Source: Candidatus Shapirobacteria bacterium CG09_land_8_20_14_0_10_38_17 (GTDB lineage Bacteria; Patescibacteriota; Microgenomatia; 0-14-0-10-38-17). From it: DNA of 10,413 bases. The notes beneath the pieces were generated by a model. The model ran no database searches. It had not been told where the DNA came from and saw nothing but the letters and a program-made list of their open reading frames with translations. The translations under genes and the position numbers were made by a program. Where the stretch lies: contig PEZH01000013.1 of NCBI GenBank assembly GCA_002774085.1, forward strand, positions 1-10,413, written 5' to 3'. Positions 5,315-10,413 of the stretch are shown here, piece after piece (position 1 is the stretch's first letter; every line of letters starts with the position of its first letter).

Positions 5315-8300
5315 ATGGATCAGCAAAATGATATGGCCGATTTTAAGGCCTTACGAATAAAATTAGCCTCACCGGCAGAGATTAAATCTTGGTCTCACGG
5401 TGAAGTGACTAAGTCAGAAACCATTAATTATCGGACATTGAAACCCGAAAAAGATGGTCTTTTTTGTGAACGTATTTTTGGTCCTACTAAGGATTGGGAA
5501 TGTTATTGTGGTAAATATAAGAGCCGTCGGTATGAAGGAGTGATTTGTGATAAGTGTGGTGTGGAGGTAACACGCTCGCGGGTGCGCCGTGAGCGAATGG
5601 GTCATATTAAGTTAGCAACTCCCTGTGCTCATGTTTGGTATTTTAAGGGCTCTATTTCCCCTCTTTCAATTTTATTAGGAGTTTCCAACAAATATCTCCA
5701 AAAAGTGATTTATTTTATTTATTATTTAATAGTAGATGTTGATGATAAGGAGAGAAGTAAGGTTTTAGCCAATTTAGGGAGAGAAGGAAAGAAAGAATTA
5801 GATAAAATAGAAATCCAAAAAAAACAAGAAATTAGACAGATTAACAAAGAAGGGGAAGAACAGGGAAGGAAGATTGAGGAGAGAATTAAAAATAAAGAGA
5901 CGCGGATGTTGGCCCGTGCCGAGTTGAAGCTGCAAATTAAAAGAAAGGTTCAACAGATGATTTCCAAAAAAGACCAGCAAAAAGAAAAAACAGAAGAACT
6001 TTATAAATTTTTAAGCGAGAAAGTTAAAGAAATTGGTTTTTGCTCTTTTTTAAGCGAAGACGAATTTTCTACTTTATGTGAGTATGGAGCTGTTTCCTTT
6101 TTTAAGGCGGAAATGGGAGCAGAGGCAGTTTTAAAAGCCGTTGGGAAAATTGACCTGGCAAAAGGGTTACGGGAGTTACGCCAGGAGGTAGCAAGAACCA
6201 GGAGTAAAAGTAAAATAGAGAAACTTCATCAGCGCATTTGTTTGTTAAGTGATCTTTTGGAAGCGAAGATTGATCCTACTTGGACGATTTTGCGTGTTTT
6301 GCCGGTTTTACCTCCTGATCTTCGGCCAATGGTTCAGTTAACCGGCGGGAAATTTGCTACCTCGGACCTGAATGATTTATATCGGCGAGTGATTAACCGT
6401 AATAATCGCTTAAAGAATTTAATTGAGATTGGCGCTCCGGAAATTATTCTCCGCAACGAGAAAAGAATGCTCCAGGAAGCAGTTGATAACTTGATTGATG
6501 ATTCTCAAATTAGGCATCAGCGGCAAATAGATCATCCCCTTCGTTCTCTTTCCGAGATGCTTCGTGGTAAAAAGGGAAGATTTAGGCAGAATTTATTAGG
6601 GAAAAGAGTTGATTATTCCGGCCGTTCCGTGATTGTAGTTGGACCGAAACTTAGTCTTAATCAATGTGGTCTCCCTAAGGGTATTGCCTTAGAGATATTT
6701 AAGCCTTATGTTTTGCGACAGATGATTTTGAATGATTTGGCTCCCAATATCCATTCTGCCAATACTATCTTGGAAAAGCGGCCCCTGGAGGTTTTTGATA
6801 TTTTAGAAAAGGTAGTTGCTGATCATTTGGTTTTACTTAATCGAGCCCCTACTCTTCATAAGCTTTCTATACAGGCTTTTTATCCTGTTTTAGTTGATGG
6901 CTTAGCGATTCAGCTTCATCCCTGTGTTTGCTCGGGATTTAATGCGGACTTTGACGGTGACCAAATGGCGGTTCATCTTCCCATTTCTGCTGATGCCCAA
7001 AAAGAGGCTAAGGATTTTATGACGCCTTTATCTAATTTATTGAAACCGGCCGACGGATCACCGATTGCTGTTCCTACTTCTAAGGAAATGGCTTTGGGAA
7101 TTTATTACTTGACCTCTCCCGATTCTAAATTGCCGAGGAAGGAAAGCGTATTAGGTCAAGATGAGGCAATGTTAGCATATCAAGAGGGGAAAATAGAATT
7201 ACGTCAATTAATTAATGTCATGATTGAAGGAAAAGTTTTAGAAACAACAGTGGGAAGGATTATTTTTAATCAGGCTTTACCGCCGTTGATTAAATTTATC
7301 AATGACAACATAGACTCTAAGAGTTTAAAGTCAATATTAGCTTCGCTTTGGGGAAAAGAGGAGAATAAATTAATAATAGAAGCAATTGATAAGATTAAGG
7401 ATTTAGGTTTTTGGGCCGGGACAGTCTCTGGGCTTTCTTTTGGTATTGCCGATAATATTATGCATCCTCAAAAAGATAAAATAATTAGAGTGGCGGAAGA
7501 ACGAGTTTTGGGAGTGGAAAGGAGTTTTAATCAAGGTCAAGTTACCGCGGAAGAAAAACAGCGGTTGGTACAGCAAATTTGGATTGATACGACCGAAGAG
7601 TTGGCCGATAAAACTTGGCAGCTTTTTGATATTACTTCTCCGGTGCGTTTAATTATTGATGCTAAGGTGGGTCGGGCATCACGTAATCAGGTAAAGCAAC
7701 TTTCGGCAATGCGGGGTTTACTGGTTGATCCCTTAGGGAAAATTGTTCTTTTGCCGACGAAATCAAATTTCCGTGAAGGGTTAGCAGTTTTTGAGTATGT
7801 TACTTCTGCTCGAGGGTCGAGGAAGGGATTGACAGATACCGCCTTAAAGACCTCAGACGCTGGTTATTTGACCAGGAGGTTGGTGGATACTGCCCATGAT
7901 ATGATTATTCGTGAAGAAGATTGTGGAACTAAAGAGGGGATTGAGATTAAGCGAGAAGGGTCGCGTGCCGATAAATTTGCGATACGAGTTTTGGGACGTG
8001 TTTTAGCGGCCGATGTTCGGTTAGGAAGAAAAATTATTTTAAGAAGGGGAGAAATTATTGATGAGGAGAAACTTTCTTTAATTGAGAAAAATAAGATTGA
8101 TACAGTTTTGGTGCGTTCTCCGTTAACTTGTAAAGCTCCTTATGGAGTTTGTGCTCAATGTTATGGGTGGGACTTTTCCAATAGGAAAATGGTAGAAGTA
8201 GGCACACCGGTGGGTATTTTGGCGGCACAATCTATTGGTGAACCGGGGACACAATTAACCTTAAGGACCAAACATATGGGGGGTATTATTGGCATTGATG

Positions 8301-9013
8301 TTACCCAAGGCTTGCCGCGAGTAGAAGAACTTTTTGAAGTAAGGATGCCAAAGTCGTTGGTTCCTATTGCCGAAATTGATGGTCGGATAAAAATTAAAGA
8401 GAAAAATGGAGGTTATTTAATTGAAATCAGGGGAGAGAAAGAACGGCGGGAATATTATGTGCCCTTAGTGAATACGCCGATGGTGACTAATGGAGAGAAG
8501 GTTTTAGCGGGCACGCCATTGGCCAGCGGTTCATTGAATGTTCGTGATGTTTTGGCAATTCGGGGGATAAGAGCGGCCCAAAGATATTTATTGGATAGTA
8601 TGCAGGGGGTTTACGAATTTCAAGGTGTTTCTATTAATGATCGTCATTTTGAAGTGATTATCCGAAAAATGAGCGATAAAGTGATGATTGAGTTTTCTGG
8701 AGACGCTCATTTTATGATAGGTAATTTTGTTGATTTATTAAAGTTTAGAAGTGTAAACAGAAAAATAAGAGCTCGAGGGGGTAAGCCTGCTCGGGGAAAG
8801 CGGGTAATTTTGGGGATTACCCAATCTGCTCTTCATACCGAATCTTGGCTTTCGGCGGCTTCATTCCAGGAGACCGTTTCTATTTTAAGAGAAGCGTCAT
8901 TACAGGGTAAGGTAGATAATTTGTTAGGCCTAAAGGAGAACATTATTATTGGTCGCTTAATTCCCACTTCAAAAGAAAGAGTGGTGGTGGATGAGAAGAA
9001 CTTAGAGTTTTGA
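5315..9013 (+). CDS. rpoC: DNA-directed RNA polymerase subunit beta'
   Basis: The beta' subunit carries the catalytic magnesium site. The 1232-residue protein shows the N-terminal zinc finger ligands C63, C65, C78 and C81; the clamp; NADFDGD at 543-549 with the three metal-binding aspartates D545, D547 and D549; the bridge helix region from about 820 (FREGL...TALKTSDAGYLTRR); the second zinc site C870, C939, C946 and C949; and the trigger loop AAQSIGEPGTQLTLRTKH ending at H987. There is no insertion in the trigger loop, unlike the E. coli SI3. Residues about 141-238 form a highly charged, Lys/Glu-rich segment predicted as coiled coil, where E. coli has only a short loop; a comparable insert exists in actinobacterial RpoC. 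Residue K986 replaces the usual Phe of RTFH. The C-terminus GLKENIIIGRLIPTSKERVV lacks the common AGTG after LIP. The ATG at 5315 is 27 nt after rpoB with only a weak purine-rich stretch (AAAGAAG) before it. Confidence 0.98.
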   Translation: MDQQNDMADFKALRIKLASPAEIKSWSHGEVTKSETINYRTLKPEKDGLFCERIFGPTKDWECYCGKYKSRRYEGVICDKCGVEVTRSRVRRERMGHIKLATPCAHVWYFKGSISPLSILLGVSNKYLQKVIYFIYYLIVDVDDKERSKVLANLGREGKKELDKIEIQKKQEIRQINKEGEEQGRKIEERIKNKETRMLARAELKLQIKRKVQQMISKKDQQKEKTEELYKFLSEKVKEIGFCSFLSEDEFSTLCEYGAVSFFKAEMGAEAVLKAVGKIDLAKGLRELRQEVARTRSKSKIEKLHQRICLLSDLLEAKIDPTWTILRVLPVLPPDLRPMVQLTGGKFATSDLNDLYRRVINRNNRLKNLIEIGAPEIILRNEKRMLQEAVDNLIDDSQIRHQRQIDHPLRSLSEMLRGKKGRFRQNLLGKRVDYSGRSVIVVGPKLSLNQCGLPKGIALEIFKPYVLRQMILNDLAPNIHSANTILEKRPLEVFDILEKVVADHLVLLNRAPTLHKLSIQAFYPVLVDGLAIQLHPCVCSGFNADFDGDQMAVHLPISADAQKEAKDFMTPLSNLLKPADGSPIAVPTSKEMALGIYYLTSPDSKLPRKESVLGQDEAMLAYQEGKIELRQLINVMIEGKVLETTVGRIIFNQALPPLIKFINDNIDSKSLKSILASLWGKEENKLIIEAIDKIKDLGFWAGTVSGLSFGIADNIMHPQKDKIIRVAEERVLGVERSFNQGQVTAEEKQRLVQQIWIDTTEELADKTWQLFDITSPVRLIIDAKVGRASRNQVKQLSAMRGLLVDPLGKIVLLPTKSNFREGLAVFEYVTSARGSRKGLTDTALKTSDAGYLTRRLVDTAHDMIIREEDCGTKEGIEIKREGSRADKFAIRVLGRVLAADVRLGRKIILRRGEIIDEEKLSLIEKNKIDTVLVRSPLTCKAPYGVCAQCYGWDFSNRKMVEVGTPVGILAAQSIGEPGTQLTLRTKHMGGIIGIDVTQGLPRVEELFEVRMPKSLVPIAEIDGRIKIKEKNGGYLIEIRGEKERREYYVPLVNTPMVTNGEKVLAGTPLASGSLNVRDVLAIRGIRAAQRYLLDSMQGVYEFQGVSINDRHFEVIIRKMSDKVMIEFSGDAHFMIGNFVDLLKFRSVNRKIRARGGKPARGKRVILGITQSALHTESWLSAASFQETVSILREASLQGKVDNLLGLKENIIIGRLIPTSKERVVVDEKNLEF

Positions 9014-9022
9014 TGATATAAT
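9014..9022 (+). promoter_or_regulatory. Extended -10 promoter box immediately after the rpoC stop
   Basis: TGATATAAT is a perfect extended -10 (TG, one base, TATAAT) beginning at the base after the rpoC TGA. There is no good -35 at 17 nt upstream (AGAAGA), which an extended -10 can tolerate. If active it would start a transcript near 9029 reading through the repeat towards rpsL, though the hairpin at 9252-9279 lies in its path. The motif is AT-only apart from the G, so chance occurrence is possible. Confidence 0.4.
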
Positions 9023-9043
9023 AAAGCTAGTTAATAGTTAAAA

Positions 9044-9237
9044 GTTTAAAGTTAAAAGTTAAAAATAAAAAACATTGTTATATTGTTAAATTGTTATATT
9101 GTTAAATTGTTATATTACTGAATTGTTACATTGCTAAATCATCGCCGTCATTCTGGTAATCCGCCGGCTGGCGGAGCATCCAGAGATTCTGGGCAAGCCA
9201 GAACCTTTTGGATGGATTCTAGACAAGCCAGAATGAC
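9044..9237 (+). repeat. Composite intergenic repeat, copy C (forward, longest copy)
   Basis: The A-rich block (9044-9073) is followed by eight consecutive octamers of ATTGTTAN type (9074-9137, the sixth and eighth degenerate), then a palindromic module. GTCATTCTGG (9147-9156) and CCAGAATGAC (9228-9237) pair over 10 bp and enclose TCCGCC/GGCGGA (9160-9175) and two 19-nt direct repeats (9185-9203 and 9215-9233, two mismatches). Each 19-nt repeat is itself a small hairpin (TTCTGG/CCAGAA, or TTCTAG/CCAGAA with one mismatch). Copy C shares its first 36 nt with copy A and 27 nt of its GC-rich part with copy B. It fills most of the 343-nt rpoC-rpsL gap. Confidence 0.88.
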
Positions 9238-9251
9238 AGGTGAGGTTATCA

Positions 9252-9279
9252 AAGAAAAAATGCCTCAGCATTTTTTCTT
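9252..9279 (+). terminator. Bidirectional-type intrinsic terminator between rpoC and rpsL
   Basis: AAGAAAAAATGC (9252-9263) and GCATTTTTTCTT (9268-9279) form a perfect 12-bp stem with loop CTCA. On the + strand a run of six T follows the short GC core, and on the - strand the A run gives the same. An outer pair TGAGGT (9241-9246) / ACCTCA (9283-9288) can enclose it. It is the likely end of the rpoBC transcript, which would leave rpsL dependent on read-through or on its own promoter. Confidence 0.6.
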
Positions 9280-9287
9280 CCGACCTC

Positions 9288-9326
9288 ATGGGGTTGGTGT
9301 GAACGAAGTGAACATGATAACCCCAT
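9288..9326 (+). promoter_or_regulatory. Stem-loop just upstream of rpsL
   Basis: ATGGGGTT (9288-9295) and AACCCCAT (9319-9326) pair over 8 bp around a 23-nt loop that contains the direct repeat GTGAAC...GTGAAC (9299-9304 and 9308-9313). It lies 30 nt before the rpsL start. A leader role for the ribosomal genes is possible, but no known regulatory RNA is recognised. It may instead belong to the repeat-rich spacer. Confidence 0.3.
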
Positions 9327-9346
9327 ACTTTTATTGATAATTAAAA

Positions 9347-9359
9347 ATTAATTATTATG
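9347..9359 (+). promoter_or_regulatory. Shine-Dalgarno-free start context of rpsL, identical to that of rpsG
   Basis: The 14 nt ATTAATTATTATGC spanning the rpsL start (9347-9360) recur exactly at the rpsG start (9983-9996). Neither has a purine-rich ribosome-binding site within 15 nt. This suggests initiation on unstructured AT-rich leader rather than by Shine-Dalgarno pairing. Confidence 0.5.
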
Positions 9360-9818
9360 CCAACAATATCACAGCTAATCAGAAAAAAGCGTCGCCGCAA
9401 AAAGCGTAAGACAAAAACTGCTTCTTTACGAAGTTCGTTTAACAACCTGACGTTGCGGAGAGTTAATACTATTAATCCTCAAAAAAGAGGAGTAGTTTTG
9501 CAGGTAAAGACAACTACCCCTAAACGCCCCAATTCGGCTTTACGAAAGGTAGCCCGAGTGAGATTATCTAACAGAGAGGAGATAACAGTTTATATCCCCG
9601 GCGAGGGTCATAATGTTACCGAACATGGGCGGGTCTTAGTTCGCGGTGGTCGAGTTAAAGATTTGCCGGGAATTAAATATCATTTAATTAGAGGTAAATA
9701 TGATGTCGAGGGAGTGGTTGGTCGTAAAACTTCGCGGAGCAAGTATGGAACTAAGCAGGAAGGAGTGGGAGAAAAAAGTCAAGAGACAACAAGAGAAACA
9801 GCCGGAACAAGCCAATGA
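9357..9818 (+). CDS. rpsL: 30S ribosomal protein S12
   Basis: S12 sits at the decoding centre of the small ribosomal subunit. The 153-residue protein has the standard MPTISQLIRK start, PQKRGV, TTTPKRPNSALRKVARVRL, YIPGEGHN, and GGRVKDLPG motifs and the SRSKYG C-terminal motif. K56 and K101 correspond to E. coli K42 and K87 (streptomycin-resistance positions, both unchanged), and D102 to the RimO-modified D88; R57 replaces E. coli K43. Between L24 and P41 there are about 13 more residues than in E. coli or Mycobacterium (SSFNNLTLRRVNTI area). After SRSKYGTK a hydrophilic tail rich in Glu, Thr and Gly extends about 20 residues. The ATG at 9357 fits the family start. The gene heads a str-type cluster with rpsG, but is separated from rpoC by a repeat-filled spacer. 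Confidence 0.97.
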   Translation: MPTISQLIRKKRRRKKRKTKTASLRSSFNNLTLRRVNTINPQKRGVVLQVKTTTPKRPNSALRKVARVRLSNREEITVYIPGEGHNVTEHGRVLVRGGRVKDLPGIKYHLIRGKYDVEGVVGRKTSRSKYGTKQEGVGEKSQETTRETAGTSQ

Positions 9819-9866
9819 TCAATGATAGATATTAAATGATAAAGACATATTGTTACCCTATTGATA

Positions 9867-9949
9867 AAATTCTAAATTCTAAATACTAAGTTCCAAATAA
9901 ATACGAAGTACGAAATTCGAAATAAAGAAAAATTTAGAATTTAGGATTT
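9867..9949. repeat. Palindromic AT-rich element between rpsL and rpsG
   Basis: AAATTCTAAATTCTAAAT (9867-9884) and ATTTAGAATTTAGGATTT (9932-9949) pair over 18 positions with one G-T, enclosing 47 nt that include TACGAAGTACGAAATTCGAA, itself partly palindromic. Its sequence differs from copies A-C, so it is a second repeat family. Similar TTCTAAATTC-type elements occur between genes in many uncultured bacterial genomes. It separates two genes that are normally close together. Confidence 0.7.
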
Positions 9950-9982
9950 ATCTGATATTTAATATTTTATTATCCATTATTT

Positions 9983-9995
9983 ATTAATTATTATG
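9983..9995 (+). promoter_or_regulatory. Shine-Dalgarno-free start context of rpsG
   Basis: ATTAATTATTATG repeats the rpsL start context exactly. No purine-rich site is visible upstream. Confidence 0.5.
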
Positions 9996-10413
9996 CGCGG
10001 TAAAAAAATAAAAATTAGAAAGGTTTCTCCAGATTTTGTTTACCAAAGTCAGTTGGTAAACAGATTAATAAATAAGGTGATGGTTTCGGGCAAAAAGACT
10101 ATTGCCCAAAAGCATGTTTATCAAGCCCTTGCGGTGGCTCAAAAAAAGCAGAATGAGGAACCTTTGGAGATTTTAACAAAGGTAGTTGATAATATTAAAC
10201 CGCGAATGATGGTGCGGCCACGACGCATCGGAGGAGCGGCTTATCAGATACCGGTATCGGTGTCGGTTCAACGTCAACTCTCATTGGCTATTCGTTGGTT
10301 AGTAGAAGCTGCCCGCGCTCGTCCCAATAGTGAATATCATACGTTTGCCGAGAAGTTAGCGGCGGAATTAGTTGATGCTTTTGAGGGAAAGGGGGGAGCG
10401 GTGAAGAAAAAGG
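9993..10413 (+). CDS. rpsG: 30S ribosomal protein S7 (3' end beyond the window)
   Basis: S7 nucleates assembly of the 30S head by binding the 3' domain of 16S rRNA. The 140 complete codons visible translate to MRGKKIKIRKVSPDFVYQSQ, then LVNRLINKVMVSGKKTIAQK, followed by the hallmark segments NIKPRMMVRPRRIGGAAYQIP (about residues 69-89), LAIRWLVEAARAR and a basic GGAVKKK where the window ends. Family members continue about 15-20 residues further. The ATG at 9993 is the only start that fits the family N-terminus. It follows rpsL by 174 nt, more than usual for the str operon, and fusA/tuf would be expected next, outside the window. Confidence 0.95.
   Translation, partial: MRGKKIKIRKVSPDFVYQSQLVNRLINKVMVSGKKTIAQKHVYQALAVAQKKQNEEPLEILTKVVDNIKPRMMVRPRRIGGAAYQIPVSVSVQRQLSLAIRWLVEAARARPNSEYHTFAEKLAAELVDAFEGKGGAVKKK

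Noticed and set aside
9074..9137. Possible CRISPR array
   Set aside because: The period is 8 nt with no spacers between units; it is a simple tandem repeat and no cas gene is present.
9131..9337. Open frame of 68 codons in the rpoC-rpsL spacer
   Set aside because: It is a translation of the palindromic repeat and the terminator hairpin; it has no ribosome-binding site, and its composition (repeated SGQAR/SRQAR from the 19-nt direct repeats) is that of a repeat, not a protein.
861..9818. TGA recoded as glycine or tryptophan
   Set aside because: TGA ends the zinc-ribbon gene, rpoC and rpsL at family-appropriate positions, and Trp codons in the polymerase genes are TGG.
1..10413. A defence, toxin-antitoxin or biosynthetic system
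   Set aside because: All coding space is taken by recognisable housekeeping genes plus one small zinc ribbon; nothing in the gaps encodes a plausible additional module.

Overview
The window is a compact, AT-rich bacterial chromosome segment in which every gene lies on the + strand. Gene content is housekeeping: ruvX/yqgF, a small zinc-ribbon protein, mltG, rpoB, rpoC, rpsL and the 5' part of rpsG. The short RNA polymerase subunits without the large enterobacterial insertions, a charged coiled-coil insert near the RpoC N-terminus, an S12 with a 13-residue insertion and a tail, mostly Shine-Dalgarno-free starts and recurring palindromic intergenic repeats together suggest a Patescibacteria/CPR genome, perhaps the Microgenomates side. 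This placement is inference from style, not from a marker comparison. TGA is used as a normal stop (zinc-ribbon gene, rpoC, rpsL), so the code-25 lineages (Gracilibacteria/Absconditabacteria) are unlikely.

Layout: 1-73 is an intergenic repeat in reverse orientation; 83-508 is ruvX; 475-598 is a second copy of the repeat in forward orientation that supplies the last codons and the stop of ruvX. A hairpin (617-636) precedes the zinc-ribbon gene (663-863), which has the only strong Shine-Dalgarno in the window and sits 8 nt upstream of mltG (872-1864). A 204-nt gap then carries a very good promoter (1882-1910), a leader of about 150 nt ending in a terminator-like hairpin (2010-2037), and rpoB (2069-5287), followed 27 nt later by rpoC (5315-9013). 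The 343-nt rpoC-rpsL gap holds an extended -10 box right after the rpoC stop, a third copy of the composite repeat (9044-9237), a bidirectional terminator-type hairpin (9252-9279) and another stem (9288-9326). rpsL (9357-9818) and rpsG (9993 to the window end) start the str-type ribosomal cluster but are separated by 174 nt containing a different palindromic element.

Functionally the genes cover transcription (beta and beta' of RNA polymerase), decoding (S12, S7), rRNA processing or recombination (RuvX) and peptidoglycan strand-length control (MltG). The rpoBC pair is not preceded here by the usual rplKAJL ribosomal genes and appears to have its own promoter and possible attenuator. I see no defence system, CRISPR array, transposase, tRNA or rRNA. 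The points most worth a second look are the composite repeat family and its intrusion into ruvX, natural substitutions in the rifampicin pocket and trigger loop, the rpoB leader, and the S12 insertion.
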